This document shows positions 53,282-62,069 of a DNA stretch of 64,000 nucleotides, one piece after another. The position numbers and the translations under genes were made by a program. How positions within the stretch are numbered: position 1 is the first letter of the stretch; every line of letters begins with the position of its first letter. The stretch is taken from assembly GCF_047730085.1 (NCBI RefSeq), contig NZ_CP159830.1, positions 2,480,001-2,544,000 on the forward strand. The letters are read 5' to 3'. The stretch comes from Njordibacter sp937773555 (GTDB lineage: Bacteria; Pseudomonadota; Gammaproteobacteria; Pseudomonadales; Balneatricaceae). Below the pieces are notes generated by a model that was not told the DNA's origin, ran no database searches, and was given only the letters and a program-made list of their open reading frames with translations.

Positions 53282-53372
53282 GTTCGAGTCTGGGCACTGG
53301 TACCATCGCACGCTCTAGCCCTCATGATACCGCTGGTACATGGGTTTTTTTGTATCTAAAGCACCAATTCCT
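53282..53372 (+). repeat. Right copy of imperfect direct repeat (attR-like)
   Basis: Repeats the last 24 bases of tRNA-Leu (GTTCGAGTC, GGGCACTGGTACCA) with one change, and continues to resemble the flank of the tRNA through TATCTAAAGCAC. The part 53317-53352 can fold as CCC-CATG-TACC/GGTA-CATG-GGG followed by seven Ts, a good terminator. The rest of 53196-53544 has no gene that I can recognise. Confidence 0.8.
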
Positions 53373-53544
53373 TGAAAAATATTCTTGCATCTTAAATAAA
53401 TCTACATAGGATGGGAGCCGGATTACAGCCAGCTTTAACTGTAGCTGCTTCAGACACATTCCATAGTCGAAATTTGAAATAAAAGAAAACTCAGATCCAA
53501 AGTAAAGCTAATGCTAAATCCATATTGTTAGCGATGAACCAAGG

Positions 53545-53763
53545 ATGCAACTAATTAGGTGTTACACATTGGAAAGTAAAAGACGTAGCTTATTAAAAGC
53601 AACTAGCTGGAGAATTACGGCTACTTGCACTACCACAGTCATAGCATATTTTATTACCGGAAATATAGGGTCGGCCGTTACAATAGGCTCTATTGAGTTT
53701 TTTGTGAAATTTGCAATCTATTATTACCATGAGCGTTTGTGGACAAATATAAAATTAAAATAA
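53545..53763 (+). CDS. DUF2061 family membrane protein
   Basis: Protein of up to 72 residues with the family pattern ESKRRSLLKATSWRITATCTT, a membrane helix, GNIGSAVTIGSIEFFVKFAIYYYHERLW. DUF2061 proteins are small inner-membrane proteins of unknown function, often near sulfur or stress genes. No strong ribosome-binding site is visible, so the start may be at a later codon. It lies just outside the right repeat. Confidence 0.7.
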   Translation: MQLIRCYTLESKRRSLLKATSWRITATCTTTVIAYFITGNIGSAVTIGSIEFFVKFAIYYYHERLWTNIKLK

Positions 53764-53965
53764 ACTCAATTTAAGAGCAAGATAGTAGCCCGACTCAAGG
53801 TGAACTCAAGTAAGGCTGTGGTGCTGCGATTAACTAGGCCGGGGGTGGGATTGTTTCTTGCTGTTGTAAAGTACAAGCCATCTTTATCTGCATAATCGAA
53901 GCTAGCGTCATAGTATGGGCATCTTAGGATGTCTATGCAGCAGGCATAAGGCCATGCTTAGAATA
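53764..53965. other. Intergenic stretch, nothing recognised
   Basis: About 200 bases between the DUF2061 gene and the 3' end of the racemase-family gene. I see no gene, tRNA or clear terminator. Confidence 0.5.
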
Positions 53966-54727
53966 TTAAAAGCTTTGGGTGAACAGGCAACCAAAGTGAG
54001 GTAGCTCTTTGGTTACTCCAGATAGCCGAAGCAAATGCCATGCCAGGGCTTGGTTACTAGAAATAACCGGCTTCCCAAGGCGTTGCTCTGCCTTAAGGAT
54101 GAGGTGTGCCACCCTTAAACTGGTACATGAAACAAATACACCCTCACAGCTTTCATGAGACCCAAGCTTGATAATGGCATTAAATAAGCTGGCTGAATCT
54201 ACTCTGCCTACGTCAAAGTCATCTTCTATATCAAAATAACCTGTATGAGAGATCTCTATACCACCATTACTAAGCACATCACTTAAGGCTTGAGTGACTT
54301 GAGGCGTATAAGGGGTTAGCAAGGCGATGCGGTTCAGTTTTAAAGCCGCGCACGCAGCCCTGCATGCACTCAGAGGATTACTTACTTTTGCACTAGGATG
54401 CTGTGCCAAAATCATTTGTGCCACCCGGTCTTCGCCAATAATAGTGGCGCCTGACGTACAGCCATAGCCAATAGCATCAAATATAAAAGCTTTAGGTAAT
54501 AGGCTGGCTGCAATGGGCAGATCTGCTTGCATCTTTGCTAAGGTTTGGGGGGTGACCTGCATGGCATTTGCAATACGGGAGTGATAGCAGGCGACACCAT
54601 CGATGGCTAACATCTGCCGAAACTCATCTTCTATGGTCTGGTCTGTTTGTAACACAATTAGGCCAATTTTTGCAGATTGGCCTAATCCTGAGCCTGTTGA
54701 GTAAGGCAGTTTCTGTGCATTGTCCAT
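53966..54727 (-). CDS. Asp/Glu racemase superfamily protein
   Basis: Protein of 253 residues with the two-cysteine active-site pattern of the aspartate/glutamate racemase, maleate isomerase and arylmalonate decarboxylase superfamily: first cysteine in GYGCTSGATIIG, second in VFVSCTSLR. The closest pattern I recall is the maleate isomerase/EutA-like group, so it may act on a dicarboxylic acid. The substrate cannot be fixed from sequence. I chose the ATG at 54725-54727, eight bases after AGGGG; the upstream GTG (54757) lacks support. It appears to stand alone. Confidence 0.8.
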   Translation of the reverse strand: MDNAQKLPYSTGSGLGQSAKIGLIVLQTDQTIEDEFRQMLAIDGVACYHSRIANAMQVTPQTLAKMQADLPIAASLLPKAFIFDAIGYGCTSGATIIGEDRVAQMILAQHPSAKVSNPLSACRAACAALKLNRIALLTPYTPQVTQALSDVLSNGGIEISHTGYFDIEDDFDVGRVDSASLFNAIIKLGSHESCEGVFVSCTSLRVAHLILKAEQRLGKPVISSNQALAWHLLRLSGVTKELPHFGCLFTQSF

Positions 54728-54838
54728 CGAAAAAGCCCCTATTAAACTCGCCCACACTCGTTCTATTGGCAGGCAATGTGGTTCTTTCGATCTCTTCCTA
54801 TGACTCTACACTTTGCACTTAGAGCCTAGATTAGGCTT

Positions 54839-54861
54839 GGCTTGGCGAAAATCGCCAAGCC
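54839..54861. terminator. Hairpin after the cold-shock-domain gene
   Basis: GGCTTGGCGA and TCGCCAAGCC form a perfect 10-bp stem with a three-base loop, eight bases beyond the stop codon of the gene at 54870. There is no T run. Confidence 0.6.
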
Positions 54862-54869
54862 ATTTACAA

Positions 54870-55310
54870 CTAACCTACGATGGAGACATCTTCAGCTTGA
54901 ATGCCTTTATCACTTTCAGTCACACTAAAGCGCACTCGCTGCCCTTCTAGTAACGACCGATGGCCTTTGCCACGGATAGAACGAAAATGAACAAATACGT
55001 CATCACCTTGGTCACGTGTGACAAAACCAAACCCTTTGGTAACGTTAAACCATTTCACAGTGCCAGATTCGCGATTTGGGTCGTCATCCATTTCGTCCCA
55101 TTGGGCGTCGTCTTCTACAACTGTTGCGATGAACTTAACACCTGTAGCTAACGTAGCAACCCAGAACATGGCAAAAGCCACACCAGCCACCAGCTCAAAC
55201 TGTGTATCAACGATACTTGAACCGTGAAGGATTTCGTCTAGAATAAAGGGGAATGCCAAAGCGGCAATTAAACTAATGATGAAGCTGTAAGTAAATAGTG
55301 TGCGTCTCAT
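54870..55310 (-). CDS. Membrane-anchored cold-shock-domain protein
   Basis: Protein of 146 residues. Two membrane helices (about 4-24 and 38-60) are followed by an acidic linker (EDDAQWDEMDDDPNRE) and a complete C-terminal cold-shock domain with RNP1 KGFGFV and RNP2 VFVHF. The domain should bind single-stranded RNA or DNA at the cytoplasmic face of the membrane. I chose the ATG at 55308-55310; a TTG six codons upstream is also in frame. It is divergent from slyX. The function is unknown to me. Confidence 0.82.
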   Translation of the reverse strand: MRRTLFTYSFIISLIAALAFPFILDEILHGSSIVDTQFELVAGVAFAMFWVATLATGVKFIATVVEDDAQWDEMDDDPNRESGTVKWFNVTKGFGFVTRDQGDDVFVHFRSIRGKGHRSLLEGQRVRFSVTESDKGIQAEDVSIVG

Positions 55311-55492
55311 AATAACTCGATATCTCAAATTTTATTGTTTTAGGTAAAAAATATTGCACCCCTACCTTTGCCCATGTGCGTATCCTAGCCAGCATAAAGT
55401 CGGTACAATCTGCCAAGGTTATAGAAAAACCTGCGCCCAATCAAACACTTGATTTATAAAACCCTATTTTTTTGCAACTTCTTGAGAATATC

Positions 55493-55711
55493 ATGAATAA
55501 TGCCTCCGAAATCGTCGAATTACAGCAACAAATCGCTTTTCAAGAGCAGACAATAGACACTCTCAATGAAGTAGTCAGCAAGCAGCAAAAAGACCTTACC
55601 AGGATAGATCGCGCTTTGGAGTTATTAGCGCAACAAATGGCAAATTTGCAGCAAGCAGCAGATGCAGGGCAAGGTGGCGCTGATGCAAATGAACCACCAC
55701 CACATTATTAA
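55493..55711 (+). CDS. slyX: SlyX family protein
   Basis: Protein of 72 residues forming one long coiled coil (ELQQQIAFQEQTIDTLNEVVSKQQKDLTRIDRALELL), ending in the family signature EPPPHY. The function is unknown. I chose the second ATG (55493), the family start. It is convergent with rsmJ, with only four bases between their stop codons. Confidence 0.92.
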   Translation: MNNASEIVELQQQIAFQEQTIDTLNEVVSKQQKDLTRIDRALELLAQQMANLQQAADAGQGGADANEPPPHY

Positions 55712-55715
55712 GTTA

Positions 55716-56498
55716 CTAGGTAGAAAAGCTTTTATTAACGTAAACGTCGAAACGGCTAGACTTACCCTCAAGCCGGTACATAGGTTTGTGCTGGGCAAGG
55801 TCTGGAGCAATTCGAGGCCTTTTAACCACGACTCTATGAGTGGCCAAAGCCAGCGCTGGGGCCAATAGGCCATCGGCGTCTTCATCACTGCCTACTAAGT
55901 GTCGGAACAGCGCCATTTCTTTTTTTACTTGAGCCGACTTGCCCGTGTGAGGGAACATAGGGTCTAAATAGATGACCTGGGGTGCTTCACTCTGCCAGGT
56001 GGCCATCACAGACAAGGCATCTCCCTTTTTTAGGCCCATGCTTGCAACAATGTCTCCCACGTCAATATCCAACGCACCCCTAGCTAAACCATCGGCCAGC
56101 AACGCCCGCACTGCAGGATGGCGCTCAACCATAGACACTGGGCAGCCTAGGCTGGCTAGTACGAAGGCATCGCCACCTAAACCTGCTGTTAAATCCAGTA
56201 TGCTGGGGCGCACTCCACTCTGAATGCCCACAGCCTTGGCGAGCTGCTGCCCTTTGCCGCCACCAAATACTCTTCGGTGACGCGCTTTACCTGCTGCAAA
56301 ATTAACCCACACTGCGCCACTACGACCATCTGCGGGCTCTAAACCTAAGCCTTGAGACGTAAACCGCAATAAAAAGTCGTAAGTTTTGTTGGTTTTTTTG
56401 ATTACGGGCACACCCACTTCTATGGCCAATGCAGCCTCTAAAAACTGAAATCCAGCTGCTGCAACAGCTAATTGAGTATCGGTAGTATTAGCCAACAT
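55716..56498 (-). CDS. rsmJ: 16S rRNA (guanine1516-N2)-methyltransferase RsmJ
   Basis: SAM-dependent methyltransferase of 260 residues. It has the motif I segment ILDLTAGLGGDAFVLASLG, VERHP, and the catalytic YLDPMFPHTGKSAQVKKEM, all typical of RsmJ. I chose the ATG at 56496-56498 with AGGAG upstream. The frame extends 45 codons further but there overlaps uppP deeply. Even so the gene overlaps the end of uppP by 31 bases. Confidence 0.95.
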   Translation of the reverse strand: MLANTTDTQLAVAAAGFQFLEAALAIEVGVPVIKKTNKTYDFLLRFTSQGLGLEPADGRSGAVWVNFAAGKARHRRVFGGGKGQQLAKAVGIQSGVRPSILDLTAGLGGDAFVLASLGCPVSMVERHPAVRALLADGLARGALDIDVGDIVASMGLKKGDALSVMATWQSEAPQVIYLDPMFPHTGKSAQVKKEMALFRHLVGSDEDADGLLAPALALATHRVVVKRPRIAPDLAQHKPMYRLEGKSSRFDVYVNKSFST

Positions 56499-57277
56499 AA
56501 GCCTGCTCCTAGGACAATGCGATAGACAACAAATGGCCACATGCCCATACGACTGATGACTTGCATAAACAATACAATACACAACCAAGCACTCGCAAAG
56601 GATACTACAAAGGCAATCAGCATAGGGGCCCAAACAATGGCAACTTTGGTGGTTGCCAATTCAAGGGCCATTAAGCTAGATGCCGCTATGATGACCGGAA
56701 TAGACATCAGAAATGAAAACCGTGCAGCAGCTTCGCGAGTGTAACCGAGCATCAGTGCCGCCGTCATTGTGATGCCTGAGCGAGATGTACCTGGCAACAA
56801 TGCTAAAGCTTGGGCTAAGCCAATGCACAGGGTGTGGCGCCAACTCATAGTGGCCATTTGATACTGCCTGCGGCTGCGCCAGTCTGCCCAACCCAGTAGC
56901 AAACCAAACACTAGAGTCGTTACCGCCACTACCCAAATTTCTCGGGCATTCACTTGTATCCAGCCCTTAAGCACCAGTCCAAAAAATACTGCAGGTAGGG
57001 TTGCCACGATCAGCATTAATGCTAGGGTAGCCTGCTGATTCAACCGTTTTTCCTGATGCCACTGCCACAAGCCTAAAACCATAGCGTTCAAATCGCTGCG
57101 CAGGTAAATGACCACTGCTAATAAGCTCCCTAAATGAACGGCCACATCGAACGTTAAGCCCTGATCAGGCCAACCTAATAATAAACTTGGAAACAATAAA
57201 TGAGCAGAACTGGAAATCGGTAAAAATTCAGTCACACCCTGAATTAATGCAATAATAATTGCTTGAAGCCAATCCAT
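56468..57277 (-). CDS. uppP: Undecaprenyl-diphosphate phosphatase
   Basis: Integral membrane protein of 269 residues with about eight helices. The BacA/UppP motifs QGVTEFLPISSSAHL and LLPGTSRSGITMTAALMLG, with its active-site serine and arginine, are present. It regenerates the lipid carrier for peptidoglycan. It overlaps rsmJ. Confidence 0.97.
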   Translation of the reverse strand: MDWLQAIIIALIQGVTEFLPISSSAHLLFPSLLLGWPDQGLTFDVAVHLGSLLAVVIYLRSDLNAMVLGLWQWHQEKRLNQQATLALMLIVATLPAVFFGLVLKGWIQVNAREIWVVAVTTLVFGLLLGWADWRSRRQYQMATMSWRHTLCIGLAQALALLPGTSRSGITMTAALMLGYTREAAARFSFLMSIPVIIAASSLMALELATTKVAIVWAPMLIAFVVSFASAWLCIVLFMQVISRMGMWPFVVYRIVLGAGLCWLILPILN

Positions 57278-57303
57278 AGGTAATCCTCAGTCAGCAACGC
57301 AGG

Positions 57304-58005
57304 CTATTGATAGCGCGGCAATTTTTGCCATGTCACTTCATCACGTAAGTATACTGGCAATGCATCCTCAGGCGCACACTGGCGCCCTAGAGCAAAATCT
57401 ACCGCTGCTAAGCGGGCCATCTCTAATGCTCTTGGCTCTAGCTCTGAGCAGACCGATCGAGCAGAGGTTAGAATTGCTTCAGGCATATTGTCCACTGCCA
57501 TGCCACTGCCACAGGCAGCATAAACTGAATTCATCACCTTAACTTGCCCGGGCAAGCACACTCTTTCGGCAACCTGGGGTAGAGCGATTTCGGGGTGGGT
57601 TTCGTCAATAATGTATTCACCCCAATATACCTCTGCCATGCGTGCATCTAAACTACAAGCATAGGCTACGTTATCCACATTGGAACGCTGATGACAGCGC
57701 AAAGCAAGGGCTGCTAAGGTAGATATGGGGATCACTTTGCAGTCGATACCAAAGGCCAAACCTTGGGCCACCCCTGCGGCAATGCGGATACCCGTAAACG
57801 ACCCTGGGCCACGGCCGTAGGCAATTGCATCAAGACTAGACATTTTCACATCAGCCTCTAACAATAATTCTTCCACCATAGGCAACAACCGCTGAGTATG
57901 CTGCCGCTCTGTAAGCTCCTCTTTACCTATCAAAAGGCCTGTATCGCTCCATAGTGCGACGCTACAAGATGTGCCAGAAGTGTCTAGAGCCAATATTCGA
58001 GTCAT
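57304..58005 (-). CDS. tsaB: tRNA threonylcarbamoyladenosine protein TsaB
   Basis: ASKHA-fold protein of 233 residues (MTRILALDTSGTSCSVAL...; GRGPGSFTGIRIAAGVAQGLA), the partner of TsaD in making t6A37 of ANN-reading tRNAs. It follows adk by eight bases. Confidence 0.96.
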   Translation of the reverse strand: MTRILALDTSGTSCSVALWSDTGLLIGKEELTERQHTQRLLPMVEELLLEADVKMSSLDAIAYGRGPGSFTGIRIAAGVAQGLAFGIDCKVIPISTLAALALRCHQRSNVDNVAYACSLDARMAEVYWGEYIIDETHPEIALPQVAERVCLPGQVKVMNSVYAACGSGMAVDNMPEAILTSARSVCSELEPRALEMARLAAVDFALGRQCAPEDALPVYLRDEVTWQKLPRYQ

Positions 58006-58013
58006 CGGTAAGG

Positions 58014-58670
58014 TTACTTGCCAAGCGCTGTAAAAACAGCCTCTTTAATATCATTCACACTACCAACTCCAGCAATGTAGTGATAGGCAGGGGCTGCAGG
58101 GCCTTCAGACTCAACTAGGCTGTTGTAGAAATCTATTAATGGTGCAGTTTGGCTATGGTATATATTTAAGCGTTGGCGCACAGTATCTTCTTGGTCATCA
58201 GCACGCTGCACTAGGTCTTCACCCGTTATGTCGTCTTTACCCGATAGCTTGGGCGCATTAAACATTAGGTGGTATGTGCGGCCAGATCCAGGGTGCATAC
58301 GTCGACCACTCATTCGTTTAATAATTTCCTCATCAGCAACGTCAATTTCAATCACTGCATCAATTGAGACACTAGCGTCTTTTAAAGCTTGAGCTTGAGG
58401 AATGGTGCGAGGAAAACCATCAAACAAAAACCCCCCTTTACAATCGTCCTCAGTAATCCGCTCCTTAACTAAGTTGATAATTAACTCGTCAGAGACCAAG
58501 CCACCTTCGTCCATTATTTTTTTAGCACTTTTGCCTAATTCTGTACCCGCTTTAACGGCTGCACGAAGCATATCACCTGTGGAAATTTGTGGGATACCAT
58601 ACTTTTCTGTGAGGTATTGTGCTTGCGTACCTTTACCTGCGCCTGGCGCACCTAAAAGGATTAACTTCAT
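58014..58670 (-). CDS. adk: Adenylate kinase
   Basis: Protein of 218 residues with the P-loop GAPGAGKGTQ (7-16), the FDGFPRT motif, and the long LID domain (GRRMHPGSGRTYHLMFNAPK) without zinc cysteines, as in other gammaproteobacteria. It equilibrates ATP, AMP and ADP. The 250-base upstream gap (58671-58920) has no gene; it should hold the adk promoter, but I could not pick one with confidence. Confidence 0.98.
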   Translation of the reverse strand: MKLILLGAPGAGKGTQAQYLTEKYGIPQISTGDMLRAAVKAGTELGKSAKKIMDEGGLVSDELIINLVKERITEDDCKGGFLFDGFPRTIPQAQALKDASVSIDAVIEIDVADEEIIKRMSGRRMHPGSGRTYHLMFNAPKLSGKDDITGEDLVQRADDQEDTVRQRLNIYHSQTAPLIDFYNSLVESEGPAAPAYHYIAGVGSVNDIKEAVFTALGK

Positions 58671-58920
58671 GATTTAACTCCAAAAAATTTAAATACGGTG
58701 GCCATTATTTCACAGCTCAGTCAACCCACGTTCGACTAAAATAAGGTGCCTTAGCAAACACACAAACACAGACACAATTGCAGCCTTGCCTGCTTGCTAA
58801 GAAACCCTTTGCTGGAATACACATTTAACTTGGCCGCGTAGTTTAACTAAAACTCTGCTCCAGTGCCACGGCCCTAAAGTGAAAGTGGCTTATAGCCGTT
58901 ATAAGAGGCCTATCGACATA

Positions 58921-59748
58921 CTATAAACCGTGAGCCTTAGCTTCATCCCAGCCTGCGTCCATGCGCTCTAAGCTGACGTTTTCTAATTGCTCTCCGGCAT
59001 CTAATAACTTTGCTTCCAAGAAACGAAAACGTCTCTCAAACTTAGCGTTAGCCGCGCGCATAACTTGTTCTGGGTCTTGTTTTAGATGCCTTGCCATATT
59101 CACACAGGCAAACATTAAATCACCAAGTTCTTCTAGGGTGTGGTCTTTATCACCACTGGCAAAAGCCTGCTGAACTTCTTCTAGCTCTTCTGTCATGCTC
59201 GCAAGCACTGGGGTTATATCAGGCCAATCAAACCCTACATTAGCCGCGCGCTTCTGCAACTTTGCACTACGTTGCATAGCTGGTAATGCAGTAGGCACAT
59301 CATCCAGTACAGAGTACTGCTGCTTTGCATCACGTTCGTCTTGCTTAATGCTCTCCCATCGTTCCAGTACTTGCTCTGCATCCATTGCCAAAGAGCCTTG
59401 CTGCGCATCATTGGCTTGAGGGCCAAAAACATGGGGATGGCGGCGAATGAGTTTATCCGCGATAGTTTGAGCAACATCTGCAAATTCAAAACTACCCTCT
59501 TCACGGGCTAGCTGACAGTAAAATACGATCTGAAATAACAAATCTCCCAGCTCATCTCGCAACTGAATCCGATCATCAGATTCTATTGCGTCTGCTACTT
59601 CATAGGCTTCTTCTAACGTATGAGGCAAAATGCTACGAAAGTCTTGCTTTAGGTCCCACGGACAGCCGCCATCGGGGTCGCGCAATTGAGCCATAATATC
59701 TAACAAGTTTTGCATGGCATCACTGGTACTGCCTATATGTTTAACCAT
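58921..59748 (-). CDS. mazG: Nucleoside triphosphate pyrophosphohydrolase MazG
   Basis: Protein of 275 residues with two MazG helical repeats. The first has CPWDLKQ...TLEEAYEVADAIE and DELGDLLFQIVFY. The second has ELEEVQQAF and LEELGDLMFACVNMARHL. It hydrolyses NTPs and in E. coli lowers ppGpp. It overlaps the relA end by eight bases, an apt coupling with the ppGpp synthetase. Confidence 0.96.
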   Translation of the reverse strand: MVKHIGSTSDAMQNLLDIMAQLRDPDGGCPWDLKQDFRSILPHTLEEAYEVADAIESDDRIQLRDELGDLLFQIVFYCQLAREEGSFEFADVAQTIADKLIRRHPHVFGPQANDAQQGSLAMDAEQVLERWESIKQDERDAKQQYSVLDDVPTALPAMQRSAKLQKRAANVGFDWPDITPVLASMTEELEEVQQAFASGDKDHTLEELGDLMFACVNMARHLKQDPEQVMRAANAKFERRFRFLEAKLLDAGEQLENVSLERMDAGWDEAKAHGL

Positions 59749-61996
59749 TTTTTTGTCGCCTTACATCTAACACATTAGGAAGCTGGCTTATTTTATCTAA
59801 GATCCGACCAAGTAGATCTAGTCGAGGAATATCGATTGTCATAGAAATAGTAGCAGAATGCGTCTTTTTATCGACATTGGTGCTGATACTTCCCAAGTTA
59901 ACGCTTTCATTACCCAAAACCATAATCACTTCACTTAACAACCCAGATCGATCCACCGCTTCAATAAAGATATCTACGGGGTAAGTGTGCTCACTAGTAC
60001 CAGACCAATTGACTTCGATAATACGCTGTCGATCACGTTCTGCCATATTCATGATATTAGCGCAGTCTTGTTGATGCACCGAAACACCGCGCGTGAGGGT
60101 GATGAAGCCGGTAATAGGATCACCAGGCACAGGCTTACAACAGTTGGCCATAGTGGTAAGCAGGTTTCCTACTCCAGCAATTTGAACATCATTACCAGTT
60201 GCAGAGGTGGCCTTAGTTTTGCCATTTAACAAGCTTAGGTCTAGCTGCTTTTTAGACTTAGGGTTTGGCTCTACTTGCAGCTGTGCAGCGTTAATAACCT
60301 GTGTTAACCGAAGGTCGCCAGCACCTAACGCAGCATACATGTCATCCACATGTTTAAAGTTTATGGCAGTGGCTATGTGATTGTAATCCACCCCTGAAAT
60401 AGCCATACGCCGCAGTTCACGCTCAACCAATTGACGCCCAGCTGTTGCGTTTTTGTCTTTATCTAACTGCTTAAAATAATGACCTATTTTCGCCCGTGTG
60501 CGCCCAGCATTAACATAGCCTAAGTTTGGATTCATCCAATCTCGACTTGGCGCACCGCCTTTGGACGTCATTATAGAGACTTGATCTCCAGTTTGAAGGC
60601 CATAAGTAAGAGGGACTATACGGCCATGTATTTTTGCCCCACGACAGGTATTACCTACCTCTGTATGCACCCGGTAAGCAAAATCGATGGGAGTGGCGCC
60701 GTAAGGTAGGTCTACTACGTGCCCGTCAGGGGTGAATACATAAATGCGATCCTGTGCAACATCACCTTTAACTTGGTTAACAAACTCGGCGCCATCGCCC
60801 ACTTCATCGTGCCACTCCAACACCTGACGCAACCATGCGAGTTTGTCATCATATGAGTTCCCCGCGCTGTTAACATCAGTGCCTTTATAAAGCCAATGGG
60901 CGCACACACCAAGTTCGGCTTCGTCGTGCATAGCAAAGGTGCGAATCTGAATTTCCACCACCTTTCCCTCCGGGCCAATGACGGCCGTATGCAAGGAGCG
61001 ATAGCCATTTTCTTTAGGCGTAGCAATATAATCATCGAATTCTTGGGGGATATTGCGCCACAAGCCATGAACAATGCCCAGGGCGGTATAACAATCTGTC
61101 AATTCTGGTACCAGGATACGCACGGCACGCACATCGTATACTTGAGAGAACTCAATGTTCTTGCGCTGCATTTTGCGCCAAATACTATAAATATGCTTAG
61201 CTCTGCCCATAACATCAGGCTGGATACCTGCACCCATGAGCTGCTCTGTTAGGTCAGCTAACACACGCTCAATATAGTCTTGCCTATCAATCCGTCGCTC
61301 ATCCAAAAAAGACGCAATTTCTTTGTAAGCGTTGGGCTGAAGGTAACGAAAGGAGAGGTCTTCTAGTTCCCACTTAACAGCACCAATACCTAGGCGGTGT
61401 GCCAAGGGTGCATAAACATCAAAAACCTCACGGGAGACTAAATAACGCTTTTTACGGTCAACATTTTTTACTGCTCGAATAGCGCAGGTACGCTCCGCCA
61501 ATTTAATGAGCGCAACTCGCACATCATCTACCAGGGAAACCAGCATCTTTCGAACATTGGTTAACTGACCATCTGATTGGCCCAAAATACTATCTCGAGT
61601 TGGGCTTTGCAAGTTGCTTATCACGGCCATTTGTAGCACGCCGTCAATCAGCTGAGCAACGATGGGACCAAACGTTTCCTTCACATACTTAAGAGTTAGT
61701 TTGTCCTCACGCACAGCACGGTACAATACGGCTGCCACCAAGGTTTCTTCATTAACTTTTAAAGTAGTGAGGATTTCAGCCATTTCGAGGCCCGTCCGGA
61801 AACAGTCTACTTCTGCTGTGGCCCAAACATCTTCACTTTTACTGGCGTGATCTCGTACTTCTTGTGCCAGTTCACAGGCCTTTTGTAGGCGGCTGGTATC
61901 TGGCAACTCTACTTCATTTTGCAATCCCGCCATCCAGGCCTGGATATCAACATTGCCATCCGCATGGGTGGGGTGTAAAGCGCGTACCTGTACCAT
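59741..61996 (-). CDS. relA: GTP pyrophosphokinase RelA
   Basis: Protein of about 751 residues. The N-terminal HD-like domain lacks the HDxxED hydrolase signature (AVLYRAVREDKLTL instead), so it is a synthetase-only RelA. The synthetase core (YDVRAVRILVPELTDCY; EFDDYIATPKENGYRSLHT; VEIQIRT), TGS, zinc-finger (NCCKPVPGDPI) and ACT domains follow. I chose the ATG at 61994-61996; a GTG eight codons upstream has no site. L11, its ribosomal partner, is encoded at 24346-24780. Confidence 0.97.
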   Translation of the reverse strand: MVQVRALHPTHADGNVDIQAWMAGLQNEVELPDTSRLQKACELAQEVRDHASKSEDVWATAEVDCFRTGLEMAEILTTLKVNEETLVAAVLYRAVREDKLTLKYVKETFGPIVAQLIDGVLQMAVISNLQSPTRDSILGQSDGQLTNVRKMLVSLVDDVRVALIKLAERTCAIRAVKNVDRKKRYLVSREVFDVYAPLAHRLGIGAVKWELEDLSFRYLQPNAYKEIASFLDERRIDRQDYIERVLADLTEQLMGAGIQPDVMGRAKHIYSIWRKMQRKNIEFSQVYDVRAVRILVPELTDCYTALGIVHGLWRNIPQEFDDYIATPKENGYRSLHTAVIGPEGKVVEIQIRTFAMHDEAELGVCAHWLYKGTDVNSAGNSYDDKLAWLRQVLEWHDEVGDGAEFVNQVKGDVAQDRIYVFTPDGHVVDLPYGATPIDFAYRVHTEVGNTCRGAKIHGRIVPLTYGLQTGDQVSIMTSKGGAPSRDWMNPNLGYVNAGRTRAKIGHYFKQLDKDKNATAGRQLVERELRRMAISGVDYNHIATAINFKHVDDMYAALGAGDLRLTQVINAAQLQVEPNPKSKKQLDLSLLNGKTKATSATGNDVQIAGVGNLLTTMANCCKPVPGDPITGFITLTRGVSVHQQDCANIMNMAERDRQRIIEVNWSGTSEHTYPVDIFIEAVDRSGLLSEVIMVLGNESVNLGSISTNVDKKTHSATISMTIDIPRLDLLGRILDKISQLPNVLDVRRQKNG

Positions 61997-62069
61997 GGTT
62001 AAATCTCGTTTAAATGGCACGCCAACATGGCATGCCGGTTATCCTAATGTATTTTTGCTTGCCTGGGGG

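Noticed and set aside
55716..56633. Longer rsmJ with 45 extra N-terminal residues
   Set aside because: The extension overlaps uppP deeply, is cysteine-rich and unlike the family; the internal ATG has a good ribosome-binding site.
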